From RGIG1918 sp964570895 (GTDB taxonomy: Bacteria; Cyanobacteriota; Vampirovibrionia; Gastranaerophilales; Gastranaerophilaceae): DNA of 64,000 nt. Shown piece by piece: positions 34,429-43,554 of the stretch (the stretch's first letter is position 1; every line of letters begins with the position of its first letter). The stretch is from assembly GCA_964570895.1 (NCBI GenBank), contig CAZMZD010000001.1, forward strand, positions 186,001-250,000, read 5' to 3'. A program made the translations under genes and the position numbers. The notes under the pieces are model-generated. The model saw nothing but the letters and a program-made list of their open reading frames with translations, made no database searches and was not told the DNA's origin.

Positions 34429-35238
34429 TTAGTAAATTAAATCAGGATTTTTTTCTTTATGGCGCATTTCGTATAGCTTTGCAAGCTGAATAAATTTGTA
34501 ATTCGCATTCATAGAACAAATAATAAAGCCCTCAATGCCATCGGTGAAACCTAATTTTAGAATATAAAACTTAAAGAACTCAAACAGAGGCCTTACAAGC
34601 AACCTAAACAAAGAAAACTTAGTTTTTTTATCAATAAATCTTTCCATTTCAAGCGTTGTGTATCTGTTTGTTTTCTCAAGGTATGATTCAATAGATTCAA
34701 TGTGATAGTGTTGAATTGCAAGCCCTGCTTTTTTATGTTTAACTTCAACAGACCTGCCTTCTTTAATAAGTTCAGGAATGTTGTGCACATGTCCTTTCCA
34801 TTCGCAAGTGCCCGTTCTCCAAAACCTTCTTAGTTTATGCTGATACATACATTTTAGTTTTTTGCCCAATGCAAATGTTTCTCTTGGAATTTCAAGCGCC
34901 AAAACATCATCAGGAGCGGTTTTAACAAAATCCAACAAGTAATCGCGCAAGCTATCGGAAACAAGCTCGTCTGCATCAAGAACTAAAGTCCAATCGGAAG
35001 TAACTTTAGAACCGGCAAAATTTCTTGCAGGCTCTGGGCAGCCGTTACATCTTTGGTGAAAATAAACTTTGGCGCCATATTTATGCGCAATTTCAACGGT
35101 TTTATCATCACTATACATATCACAAACAATAATTTCATCAGCCCAAGTCACGCTATCAAGGCATTTATCAAAAATTCTCTCAGCGTTCAGGGTGTTTATA
35201 ACAACAGCTATTGTTTGTTTTTTAGGATTTTTTATCAT
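34429..35238 (-). CDS. Glycosyltransferase family 2, WaaE/KdtX-like
   Basis: GT-A glycosyltransferase of 269 residues, cytosolic side of the membrane. VVINTLNAERIFDKCLDSV, WADEIIVCDMYSDDKTVEIA and the DxD-containing LVLDADELVS match the WaaE/KdtX branch, which adds a sugar to the LPS inner core. A hydrophobic or amphipathic patch near 220-245 may bind the membrane. AGAGG before the ATG; 7 bp after the GT6 gene, so they share an operon. Confidence 0.85.
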   Translation of the reverse strand: MIKNPKKQTIAVVINTLNAERIFDKCLDSVTWADEIIVCDMYSDDKTVEIAHKYGAKVYFHQRCNGCPEPARNFAGSKVTSDWTLVLDADELVSDSLRDYLLDFVKTAPDDVLALEIPRETFALGKKLKCMYQHKLRRFWRTGTCEWKGHVHNIPELIKEGRSVEVKHKKAGLAIQHYHIESIESYLEKTNRYTTLEMERFIDKKTKFSLFRLLVRPLFEFFKFYILKLGFTDGIEGFIICSMNANYKFIQLAKLYEMRHKEKNPDLIY

Positions 35239-35245
35239 ATTACCT

Positions 35246-36037
35246 CTATTTCAAATTCAAATTAAAAAGTTTATTTAAAAAATATTTAATCGGGGTGATT
35301 TTTTTATCTGTTTCGCCTCTCAAATACGCATGACCGCCATATTTATAATGATGTTTTTTAAGGATTACACCAATTGGCGCCCCCACTCCTTTAATCTTCC
35401 AATTTTGAGGCAAGCAATAATTCGATGGAATGATGAGCGGATTTTTATCCAAGAAAAATTTATTAACATAACTTTCATCATGGCAAACAGGTATTACGCC
35501 ATTTGCAAAATCCTCACGCGCCCACGAATTACAAACCTCGCACATATCAAAATATTCTCTTGCACAGCCGCCATGAAGCCCGCCCATAAAATAATATTTT
35601 CCTTTATCAGAAGGAATGTATGCCAAAGATTTTTCATTTCTATCGTTTGGAAATTCGCTCGGGTCTTTGTCCAGATAATTGGCCCAAGGGCAAATTGCAA
35701 GATAGCCGTTTTCTTCTTTAGGTAAAATTTCATCTCCGACAGGAGCAACAAATTTCATATTTGCATTAAAGTAAAAAACATAGTCCATTAAAATGGCTTG
35801 TTCTTTGACTGATAAAAGCGTTTCGAATTTTTTCATAACGCTATCCGGCCAGCCAAAAGGCTTGAAATAGCACCTGTGAACAAAACTGTCTTCTTCGCCA
35901 AAAATGCTTTCAGAATCAGTCATAACAAAAAAATGCACTTCGTGATTTTTAAACAAAAATTGCTTAGCAGTTTTATAAAATTCTTCCCAAAAGCAAATAT
36001 ATCTACCCGTTGCAATATATAAAATACCAATTTTCAT
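35246..36037 (-). CDS. Glycosyltransferase family 6 (ABO/alpha-galactosyl-transferase family), bacterial NXN type
   Basis: The 263 residues align by eye along most of their length with vertebrate histo-blood-group GT6 enzymes: FYKTAKQFLFKNHEVHFFVM, DYVFYFNANMKF, SLAYIPSDKGKYYFMGGLHG and ANGVIPVCHDESYVNKFFL. In place of the animal metal-binding DVD there is Asn91-Ala92-Asn93, the NXN form known from bacterial GT6 enzymes thought to work without a metal. HDES lies at 186-189. Family members transfer Gal or GalNAc in alpha-1,3 linkage, so the surface glycan may carry an ABO- or alpha-Gal-like cap. The leaderless-type promoter TGA-TATAAT ends 6 bp before the ATG. Confidence 0.92.
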   Translation of the reverse strand: MKIGILYIATGRYICFWEEFYKTAKQFLFKNHEVHFFVMTDSESIFGEEDSFVHRCYFKPFGWPDSVMKKFETLLSVKEQAILMDYVFYFNANMKFVAPVGDEILPKEENGYLAICPWANYLDKDPSEFPNDRNEKSLAYIPSDKGKYYFMGGLHGGCAREYFDMCEVCNSWAREDFANGVIPVCHDESYVNKFFLDKNPLIIPSNYCLPQNWKIKGVGAPIGVILKKHHYKYGGHAYLRGETDKKITPIKYFLNKLFNLNLK

Positions 36038-36043
36038 AAAAAA

Positions 36044-36052
36044 ATTATATCA
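36044..36052 (-). promoter_or_regulatory. Extended -10 promoter of the GT6 gene, probably leaderless
   Basis: Minus strand: TG-A-TATAAT (perfect hexamer), six bases, ATG at 36037. Confidence 0.5.
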
Positions 36053-36076
36053 CAAAACCCACAATAGTAAAGCAAG

Positions 36077-36952
36077 CTAGGCAATAATACCAAGCTTCAC
36101 AAACAAGTTGCCACAGTGTTTTCTTGCGGTTTTAACAAATCTGCGGTTAAGTTCAGCAATCTCTGAAAATTCAAACAATTTTTTAAATTCAGCTGCAGAA
36201 ATTTTCTTGCCGGATTTTATTTTTTCAAGAATTTCAATTTGAACGTCAACATTTTTGCCGTAATATTTTCCTAAATTTAAAAACATAAGCTTTTGCGCGC
36301 ACAAACTTTGAACATTCGTATGTGTTTTTGAAGTATTCCCGTTAAACCAGCGATAATTAAGCAAAATTTCAGGCAAATTTGCAAATTTAGTTTTATCTAA
36401 AAGCGAACACCAAAAAGCCAAGTCCTCTGCGCATGGATACTCATTATCATAGTGCACGCCATTTAAAACACTCGCTCTCATCATAACGCTTGGGTTAGCA
36501 AGAGGGCAATCACAAAGGATTATTCTTTTTCTAATTTCTTTGTCATCTGTTGGCGGAAAAACATCTTCTTCTTGCTTACCAAAAATAGAAAAAGCAGTTC
36601 CCAAAACGCCAATTTCGGGGTTATTTTCCAAAAACTCAACTTGCTTTTTAAAACGATGAGGAAGCGCAACATCATCGGAATCCATACAAGCAATATATTC
36701 GCCTTCCGCAGCTTCAAGCCCACAATTTCTTGTGTAGACAAGCCCCATATTTTTTTCGTTCGTCAAAAGCACAATTCGATTATCATTAAAAGACTTCAAA
36801 ACAGCTTTTGTTTTTGAATTTGAACCATCATCAATAATAATTAACTCAAATTCTTTATAAGTTTGTTTTAGAACACTCTGAACAGCCTCAACTAAATACT
36901 CGCATGGAGTATTGTAAACAGGCATAATTACGCTGATTTTTGGCTTTTTCAT
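36077..36952 (-). CDS. Glycosyltransferase family 2
   Basis: GT-A enzyme of about 291 residues: KISVIMPVYNTPCEYLVEAV, FELIIIDDGSN, YIACMDSDDVALPHRFKKQ (DxD) and CAEDLAFWCSLL are the usual GT2 pieces, as in enzymes building capsule or O-antigen. I use ATG 36952; an in-frame TTG at 36961 is possible. TATGAT lies 8 bp before that ATG, so the leader is very short. 39 bp separate it from the GT6 gene, which has its own promoter. Donor and acceptor unknown. Confidence 0.88.
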   Translation of the reverse strand: MKKPKISVIMPVYNTPCEYLVEAVQSVLKQTYKEFELIIIDDGSNSKTKAVLKSFNDNRIVLLTNEKNMGLVYTRNCGLEAAEGEYIACMDSDDVALPHRFKKQVEFLENNPEIGVLGTAFSIFGKQEEDVFPPTDDKEIRKRIILCDCPLANPSVMMRASVLNGVHYDNEYPCAEDLAFWCSLLDKTKFANLPEILLNYRWFNGNTSKTHTNVQSLCAQKLMFLNLGKYYGKNVDVQIEILEKIKSGKKISAAEFKKLFEFSEIAELNRRFVKTARKHCGNLFVKLGIIA

Positions 36953-37005
36953 ACCCCACAATCATACAATACAATATGCAAATAAGCAATTAAATAATTT
37001 TGTTG

Positions 37006-37011
37006 TATAAT
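37006..37011 (+). promoter_or_regulatory. -10 box of ffh, probably leaderless
   Basis: TATAAT, 7 bp, then the ATG at 37019; TTG directly precedes the box. No Shine-Dalgarno. Confidence 0.45.
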
Positions 37012-37018
37012 ATCAATT

Positions 37019-38386
37019 ATGTTTCAAGAATTATCAGAAAAACTACAAGATATAATAACTTCAGCACGCGGGCAAGCAACGCTCACAGAAGAAAATATGC
37101 AAGACGCCTTGAGAGAAATCAGGCGCGCGCTTTTATCTGCCGATGTTTCGCTTTTAACCGTTAAATCTTTCATTCATTCAGTAAAAGAAGAGGCGGAAGG
37201 CCAAAATGTTATCCGCTCCGTTAAGCCTTCTGAAATGCTTGTTAAAATTGTGCATGACAAACTTGTTGAACTTTTGGGGAAAGAAAATGCGCCTTTGAAC
37301 CTAACTTCAAACCCGTCAATTATTATGATGTTAGGGCTTCAAGGTTCAGGGAAAACAACCTCAAGCGCAAAGCTTGCACTAAAATTTAAAAAACAAGGCA
37401 AAAACCCGCTTTTAATTGCGGCAGACGTTTATAGGCCGGCTGCAATCACGCAACTTGCAACGCTCGCAAATTCAATTGATGTTGCAATCTTTAAAGACGA
37501 AAACGAAAAAAATGTTTTAAATATTGTGCGCCGCGGGGTTGATTACGCAAAAGAAATTGGCGCAAACCCAATCATCATAGATACAGCAGGCAGGCTTCAA
37601 ATTGATAATGAAATGATGGCAGAGCTTATGCTCATCTCAAACACAATAAAGTTAGACGAAAAATTGCTTGTAATTGACTCTATGACAGGGCAAGAAGCAA
37701 TCAATGTTGCCAAAAACTTTGATGAACAATTAGGAATTACGGGCACAATCCTCACAAAACTTGATGGTGACACTCGCGGTGGTTGTGCGCTAAGTATTGT
37801 TCATTCCACAGGTAAGCCGATTAAACTTATTGGTTTGGGCGAAAAAATTGAACCGCTTGACGATTTTCACCCAGAAAGAATTGCCTCAAGAATACTTGGT
37901 ATGGGCGACATTGTAACGTTTGTTGAAAAAGCAAAAGAAAATATTGACCTAAAAGAAGCCAAAAAAATCGAAGAAAGCATTTTAAAAAACAAATTCAGTT
38001 TCAATGATTTTTTAAGAATGCAAAAACAATTCAAAATACTGGGTTCTTTCTCGGGCATTTTTAACATGCTTCCAATTAAGGGTTTAAAAACAGAAGATAA
38101 AGAAATGATAAGCCACGAAGGCGAAAAACATTTCAAAAAATTTGAAGTAATAATATCTTCAATGACGCCCGCAGAGCGCGAAAACCCAGATTTACTAAAT
38201 GCTTCAAGAAAACAAAGAATAGCTTCTGGCGCAGGCGTTGAGCTTAAAGAATTCAACGCGATGATTAGCCAATTTAATGATATGCGCAATATGATGAGTA
38301 TGTTCTCGGGCTTAAAAAACGGCAAAATGCCAAATATGATGGACATTGCAAACAAAATGCGCAATAAAAAAATTAAATATAGGTAA
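37019..38386 (+). CDS. ffh: Signal recognition particle protein Ffh/SRP54
   Basis: GTPase that binds signal sequences on ribosomes and delivers them to FtsY. The 455 residues: N domain (1-90), G domain with GLQGSGKTT at 106-114, ADVYRPAA near 139, DTAGR near 190 and TKLDGD near 243, then a methionine-rich M domain (about 310-455) ending in FNDMRNMMSMFSG and MPNMMDIANKMRNKK. The 4.5S RNA gene was not found nearby. Confidence 0.96.
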   Translation: MFQELSEKLQDIITSARGQATLTEENMQDALREIRRALLSADVSLLTVKSFIHSVKEEAEGQNVIRSVKPSEMLVKIVHDKLVELLGKENAPLNLTSNPSIIMMLGLQGSGKTTSSAKLALKFKKQGKNPLLIAADVYRPAAITQLATLANSIDVAIFKDENEKNVLNIVRRGVDYAKEIGANPIIIDTAGRLQIDNEMMAELMLISNTIKLDEKLLVIDSMTGQEAINVAKNFDEQLGITGTILTKLDGDTRGGCALSIVHSTGKPIKLIGLGEKIEPLDDFHPERIASRILGMGDIVTFVEKAKENIDLKEAKKIEESILKNKFSFNDFLRMQKQFKILGSFSGIFNMLPIKGLKTEDKEMISHEGEKHFKKFEVIISSMTPAERENPDLLNASRKQRIASGAGVELKEFNAMISQFNDMRNMMSMFSGLKNGKMPNMMDIANKMRNKKIKYR

Positions 38387-38414
38387 TAAGTGCCGCAAAA
38401 GGCAAGCTATCTAA

Positions 38415-41396
38415 TTACACTTGAGCCGGCTTAATTTTTAATTCTTTTGCATTTTGATTATCCGCGTTTTCATTTGCATAATATCTTGCGTCTTCAAGTT
38501 CGTCAAGCCCCTTCATAACACCTAATCTTCCGGCTCTTTTTTCCATTGAAGCAAGTACAGACTCGAGCGTATAAGTCATTAAGAAATTAAAACCGGTCCA
38601 AGCGGCAGGAACAGTTACCATCGCAATTGTCACGCCTTTTGTTCTAAACATATCAATTAATTGTGCCTTGTTTGAAACCGCTTTTGCAAACTTAACAGGA
38701 TCTTCTTGAATTAGTACAATTGCCGTGTTCATGATTTTATCAGCTTGTTCTTTTGGAAGATTGCTCATAATTTTTTCAAAATTTTCCAAAATCGATAGTA
38801 ATTTCGAGCTTGTCAAATTATCTTTGCCATATTTTTCAAGCACAGGCATTATTTTGTCGCTGGCAAAAGGAACATCGCTAATCACTTGCTTCCATTCGTC
38901 AGGTTTTGCATTTTTTAATTCTTTTTTCAAACTATTAATAACAAGTTTTAAAACACTTTTAGAGTCATCACTGAATTCTTTAAAAACTCCTTCCTTTTTA
39001 TCGTCTAAAAACTTTTTAAGATTATCAGCAGCAAAAATATCGTCGATAATACCCAATCTTTCGTTTATGCCTGCAAGTTTACAATCTTGCAATTTCGTAG
39101 CTTTATCAAGACCGGATTTTTCAATAATTTCTTTCAAATCATCCAATTTTGAAACAATGTCAGCTTCATTCACAAAGTCTGGAGCACCTGCCATTTTTCC
39201 AAATTTTTTGCAGAGTTTTTTAGACCATTTTTCTCTAAAGGTATTATTATCAAGAATATCCGCAACATCTTGAAGAGTTGTTTCTTTGGTGTTGTTAGTA
39301 ATTTTTGAAAGAAGTTGATTTAACTTAGTTTCATCTGTGTTCAATGCAACACCTTTTGTCACGCTAGATATTTTTTTAGAAACAGAATCTGAATATTTTG
39401 ATACGGTTTTGCCTTTTAAAAATTTCGTGTGTTTTCCAAGAAAACCTGACACAGAATTTGTTATATCAACTAAATTTAATTTGCCGCGTTTTGCTGCAAT
39501 ACCTAATGCAAGAGCAGGAATTCCGATTAATGAAATCATAGAACCATATTGCAAAATTGGCTTCAACATTGTATTTGCAGCTTCCATTGATTCAGAATAT
39601 TGTTGCGAACCTTCGTCAACTTTTTCAAATGTATTAAACATTTTACGTTGAAGATTTTTAGCATCAGCAAGCTGCTTATCCGTAACATCAAGCTTGGTTA
39701 ATTCTTCAAGCAATTTAGCATTTTGTTTTGCTTCAGTTTTTGTATATTTTTTGTATTGGAAAAATTCAACCACAGTTTTTGGAATAAAAGCAATATAATT
39801 AACAAATCTTTTGCCTAAAGATTCTTTTTTGCCTTTAACATGTGAAACTTCTTTAAGCTCTTCGTCAGTTAAGCCGATAAAGTTTGCAGGGTCTTTTTCA
39901 ATTTCACGTTTTGCAACGTATCTGCCCGCCCTTGCTGCAGATTTTTGAAGTTTCAAACCTAAAACCATGCCCGCAATGGATGTCGCAGGAATTATAAGCG
40001 CTTTAAGCAAAAATCCTCTTCCGCCTTTGATTTTTGACAAAACAGAAGTCATATCAAGAGCTTTGGCGCAAACATTTTTAACTAAATTGCCTCCATTTTC
40101 TGCCATTGCGTGACCGCTTGGGCCAAAAAGCTCACCAATTCCATCTAAGCCGCCTGTAAGATTTTTAAAGTTATTTATCAATCCAGCATCTTTATTGGAA
40201 TTGTTAAGGTTATCAATCACGCTTTTAACCGCTTCTTTTGTTTCGTTACTTTTTGCGGATAGCAATTTATCATATCTTTTGCTAAATATCTTTTGCACAA
40301 ACCCTGTTTTTTCTGCAATCCAATTAATAGGTTTAGAAACAAGCCAGCCTAAAATTGGGGAACCACCAATAATAACACCTGCTGCAACTTCCATATTTTC
40401 CGAATAGTCTTCAGCTTTATTATTAATTTCTCTTGTAATTCTTTGGATATATTCTTTATCTTTTTTAGCTTGAATTAAATCTTCATTAGATAATTCACCT
40501 TGAACCATCTTAGAGTCATCTTTATCGTTTTTCTTCCATTCATTGTATTTTTTATTGTCCTTTAAAAGCTTGATTAAAGAAGTATTATCCTTTTTGTTTT
40601 TCTTATTAAACAAGCCGAATTTTTTTTGTTTCTTGTTTTGCAATTTTTCTTTAGCTTGAGCGATTTGTTCATCATTGTATTCAACAAAATATTTAGCGTC
40701 TTTTAATTTTTCTCTGGATTGCCATCTTGCAATTCTCGAAGATTTCACTTGCAGTGCGGTCCCTCCAAGCACGCCACCAATAAAACCTGCAACCCCGAGA
40801 GCACCAACCAACGCAACGCCAAAAGCGCCAAAACGTTTTACGTTTTTATAATCTTTGGATACTTTTTTAAACAATTCGCTCGCAGCTTTTTTAAGTTCAG
40901 GATTTGTTGATTTCTTGGCAATTTTTTTAATTTTATGAGAATCACCTAAAACACTTGCAAAATCATCGGCAAAACCAAATTTAACACTATTTTTAATATC
41001 AGTATAATTATCAGATAAAAACTGACGCATTTCTTGCACGACAGGGTTTTTGCGATTTGTAATGTTTTTAAAAGAGCTGTTCATTTTTTTAAACAATGTA
41101 AAATAAGAAATAACCGAGCCAAGCGCAAGACCAACAAAAGGCCCAAATGCTTCCATTGGCTGAGAAACAAACTCTTCGACATTTTCAGCAATGTCTTCAG
41201 AGTGTTGGTCCATGTCGTTTATAATATCAATTACAACTTTGCCGCGAGATTTAGCAAGCTCAAGCTCATCTTGAGTTGCAGGATGAAGCTGCAGATAAGC
41301 TTTTCTTTGTTCTTTTTTATCATTGTTTTCCTGTTCGCACCTTGTTAAATCTTTATTGTACTTGGCGACATTTGAAATAGAATTAAAAATACCCAT
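38415..41396 (-). CDS. Large membrane protein with three repeated modules, hypothetical
   Basis: About 993 residues from ATG 41396, chosen because GAGG lies just before it and the upstream in-frame ATG at 41474 has none. No known family. Three modules repeat along the chain (numbered from 41396): each begins with a soluble helix pair (about 40-80, 303-340, 571-607) that shares AK near the start and a Ser/Glu-rich block (SEDIAENVE, AEDYSENME, SQQYSESME), followed by a hydrophobic segment, a variable region, a second hydrophobic segment and a basic helix ending in an acidic D/E-rich stretch. The C-terminus ends in KPAQV. It is divergent from the CHAP gene with which it shares a mirrored 12-bp site. 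Confidence 0.78.
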   Translation of the reverse strand: MGIFNSISNVAKYNKDLTRCEQENNDKKEQRKAYLQLHPATQDELELAKSRGKVVIDIINDMDQHSEDIAENVEEFVSQPMEAFGPFVGLALGSVISYFTLFKKMNSSFKNITNRKNPVVQEMRQFLSDNYTDIKNSVKFGFADDFASVLGDSHKIKKIAKKSTNPELKKAASELFKKVSKDYKNVKRFGAFGVALVGALGVAGFIGGVLGGTALQVKSSRIARWQSREKLKDAKYFVEYNDEQIAQAKEKLQNKKQKKFGLFNKKNKKDNTSLIKLLKDNKKYNEWKKNDKDDSKMVQGELSNEDLIQAKKDKEYIQRITREINNKAEDYSENMEVAAGVIIGGSPILGWLVSKPINWIAEKTGFVQKIFSKRYDKLLSAKSNETKEAVKSVIDNLNNSNKDAGLINNFKNLTGGLDGIGELFGPSGHAMAENGGNLVKNVCAKALDMTSVLSKIKGGRGFLLKALIIPATSIAGMVLGLKLQKSAARAGRYVAKREIEKDPANFIGLTDEELKEVSHVKGKKESLGKRFVNYIAFIPKTVVEFFQYKKYTKTEAKQNAKLLEELTKLDVTDKQLADAKNLQRKMFNTFEKVDEGSQQYSESMEAANTMLKPILQYGSMISLIGIPALALGIAAKRGKLNLVDITNSVSGFLGKHTKFLKGKTVSKYSDSVSKKISSVTKGVALNTDETKLNQLLSKITNNTKETTLQDVADILDNNTFREKWSKKLCKKFGKMAGAPDFVNEADIVSKLDDLKEIIEKSGLDKATKLQDCKLAGINERLGIIDDIFAADNLKKFLDDKKEGVFKEFSDDSKSVLKLVINSLKKELKNAKPDEWKQVISDVPFASDKIMPVLEKYGKDNLTSSKLLSILENFEKIMSNLPKEQADKIMNTAIVLIQEDPVKFAKAVSNKAQLIDMFRTKGVTIAMVTVPAAWTGFNFLMTYTLESVLASMEKRAGRLGVMKGLDELEDARYYANENADNQNAKELKIKPAQV

Positions 41397-41427
41397 GGAA
41401 ATCCTCAAATTGTATACGTATATATAA

Positions 41428-41489
41428 AGTATATATTTATGCAAAAATTTCAAATTTTGGAATTTTGTTAACATTTGTAAATATATACT
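41428..41489. promoter_or_regulatory. Mirrored 12-bp site in a divergent promoter region
   Basis: TAAATATATACT occurs on the minus strand (complement of 41428-41439) and on the plus strand at 41478-41489, a perfect inverted pair with a 38-bp spacer. It lies between the divergent triplicated-membrane-protein and CHAP-protein genes. It is either a repeated operator or a pair of matching promoter elements. Confidence 0.5.
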
Positions 41490-41557
41490 CGGTATATTCT
41501 AAATATTTATAAAAAAATGCCGTATAAGAAAAACGTGTATTAGAAAGGATTGATAAT

Positions 41558-43450
41558 ATGGAATTTGACAAAATTAAAGCGGGGTTTAAAGAATTTTTAA
41601 AAACAAACAGCAGTGGCGATGAAACTGCCAAAAACAACGTGGATTTCGAGAATGTAAACGCATTTGACGATATTGACGCATTTGAAAAATATCTTGGCTC
41701 GAACACTGAATTTGTTATGGACGACGCGACGAAAAAAATTGAAGACATTGACGAACTCCAATTTAAAGATGATAAACTTGTTAACGCTGATGGGAGCACA
41801 GATATAGTCCTTGACGCCTTAAACGAACTTGTGTCAAACGAAAAATTAAAAGAAAAATTAGACACAAGCGGCGATGGCAAAATTGATATCAGCGAAATTA
41901 AAGATTTTTGCAAAGAAATTAGCGGCGTTGACGAAGACTCAAGCAACCTTTCTTTCCAAGACATTCTTCAAAGTGCAAAAGACTTCATTGCAAAAATAGC
42001 AGAAAAAGAAGAAACTAAAGAAGCCGAAAAAGCTAAAGAAGCAGAAAAGGCCAAAGAAGCTGCAAAAGCAAACACAGAAGCTGAAGAAGCTCAAAGCGCA
42101 GGAGGCTCGTCAGGCGCTGGCGGAGCGTCCGGAGCAGGAGGCTCGTCAGGTGTAGGCGGAGGTTCAGGCGTGAGCGGCAGCTCCGGCGCAGGCAGTGCAA
42201 GCAAAACCGCCGACACCAATGTAGACGAAGGAATGTCTGTTGACGAAATTCAAGCAGAAATTGACACCACAACAAGCGAACTTGACGGCTACAAAGCAGA
42301 ACTTGCCGCAATTAATGATGGTTCAGACTCTGAAATTGCAGCCCTTAAAGAAGCAGAACAAGAAGCTTACGAAGAATATAAAAAGCAAATGGATGAAAGC
42401 AAGGGCTTTTTAGAAGGGAAACTTGGCGGTGTAACTCCTGATAAGATTGACTCTAAAAAGAACGAAGTTGACAGCAAGCAGGGCGAAGTTGACGCAAAAT
42501 CAACAGAAATTTCAAACCAAGAAAGCGCAATTTCATCAGCTGAATCCGCTCTCAAAAACGCAACAAACAACAAAAATAACTTACAAGACTTAGTTAACGC
42601 ACTTCAAGGTTCAGATTCTGAAGACACTAAAGAAAAATTAAGCGCAGCGCAAGCAGACCTTCAAGCTGCAATTCAAGCAGAAAACGAAGCAAGCTCAAAA
42701 CTCCAAGAAGAGGAAAAAAAGCTTGGGGACTTGCAACAAGAAAAAGAAACTCTTGACGCTGACCTTGAAAAATTAAACACAGAGCTCAAAGAACTTCAAG
42801 ATGAATACGAAAAGAAACACCCTGAAGTAAAAGACGCAAGGCAAGCTTGGGAAACAGCAAAAGAAGCGGTGCAAGCTAAAAAAGAAGAAAAAGCTGCAAG
42901 CGTTCAAGCAAACATAGACTCAACACAAACTAAATTAAACGAATTAAACGATAAACTGCAAGAAGCAAAAGACGCTGAAAACGCCAAAAAATACACGCCA
43001 AATGACTTAGGCGACGATATCATCGAATTTGCCGAAAAATTCCTTGGTTGCAAAGAATCTGACGGCAGTGCAGATAAATTCTTAAAAGGTGGCGATTCGT
43101 CATCAATCCCATGGTGCGCAGCTTATGTTGAATACATTATGGAAAATAATGAAAGCTCCGGCGAAGTTGCAGATTGGTACAAAAATATTGATAACCAATG
43201 GTATTGCCCAACTGTTTATAACGCAGCAAAACAAGGTAACGCAGTCATAAATGGTTCAGAAGCTCAAAAAGGCGACATTGTTCTCTTCGATTGGGGCGGC
43301 GATGGCGTAAAAGACCACATCGGTATCTTCTGCGGGGTCGAAAACGGCAAAGTAACAGTAATTGAAGGCAACACTTCAAACCAAGTTGCAAAGAAAACAT
43401 ACAGCATTGACGACTCGCGACTCACATACTGCTCAATCAGAAAAAAATAA
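41558..43450 (+). CDS. CHAP-domain protein with EF-hand-like loop and coiled coil
   Basis: 630 residues. N-terminal acidic part with a near-perfect EF-hand calcium loop DTSGDGKIDISE at 102-113; an Ala/Glu/Lys helix; a Gly-Ser-rich linker (about 184-217); a long coiled coil (about 230-480); and a C-terminal CHAP domain (about 488-630) with catalytic Cys520 (WCAAYV), His587 (DHIGIF) and Asn605 (EGNT). CHAP domains cleave peptidoglycan amide bonds or glutathionylspermidine. No signal peptide is present, although the substrate would be in the wall. GAAAGGA lies before the ATG and a strong terminator follows. Confidence 0.82.
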   Translation: MEFDKIKAGFKEFLKTNSSGDETAKNNVDFENVNAFDDIDAFEKYLGSNTEFVMDDATKKIEDIDELQFKDDKLVNADGSTDIVLDALNELVSNEKLKEKLDTSGDGKIDISEIKDFCKEISGVDEDSSNLSFQDILQSAKDFIAKIAEKEETKEAEKAKEAEKAKEAAKANTEAEEAQSAGGSSGAGGASGAGGSSGVGGGSGVSGSSGAGSASKTADTNVDEGMSVDEIQAEIDTTTSELDGYKAELAAINDGSDSEIAALKEAEQEAYEEYKKQMDESKGFLEGKLGGVTPDKIDSKKNEVDSKQGEVDAKSTEISNQESAISSAESALKNATNNKNNLQDLVNALQGSDSEDTKEKLSAAQADLQAAIQAENEASSKLQEEEKKLGDLQQEKETLDADLEKLNTELKELQDEYEKKHPEVKDARQAWETAKEAVQAKKEEKAASVQANIDSTQTKLNELNDKLQEAKDAENAKKYTPNDLGDDIIEFAEKFLGCKESDGSADKFLKGGDSSSIPWCAAYVEYIMENNESSGEVADWYKNIDNQWYCPTVYNAAKQGNAVINGSEAQKGDIVLFDWGGDGVKDHIGIFCGVENGKVTVIEGNTSNQVAKKTYSIDDSRLTYCSIRKK

Positions 43451-43469
43451 CAATCCAAGCACCTAAATA

Positions 43470-43497
43470 ACAAAAGCCCCGAAAGGGGCTTTTTAGT
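43470..43497 (+). terminator. Rho-independent terminator of the CHAP gene
   Basis: AAAAGCCCC/GGGGCTTTT stem with GAAA tetraloop (43472-43493), 20 bp after the stop codon. Confidence 0.9.
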
Positions 43498-43536
43498 GCA
43501 TTTTAAGGGTATTTTGATTTTAAACATTATTTTAGC

Positions 43537-43542
43537 TATAAT
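43537..43542 (+). promoter_or_regulatory. -10 box of the GlcD-type oxidase gene
   Basis: TATAAT, 12 bp before the ATG at 43555. The leader would be only about 6 nt, too short for a normal Shine-Dalgarno. Confidence 0.45.
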
Positions 43543-43554
43543 TTTTTTGAAGTT

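Noticed and set aside
37867..38364. A 165-codon minus-strand open frame inside ffh
   Set aside because: Fully opposite a clear ffh coding sequence, no own start signals, hydrophobic shadow product.
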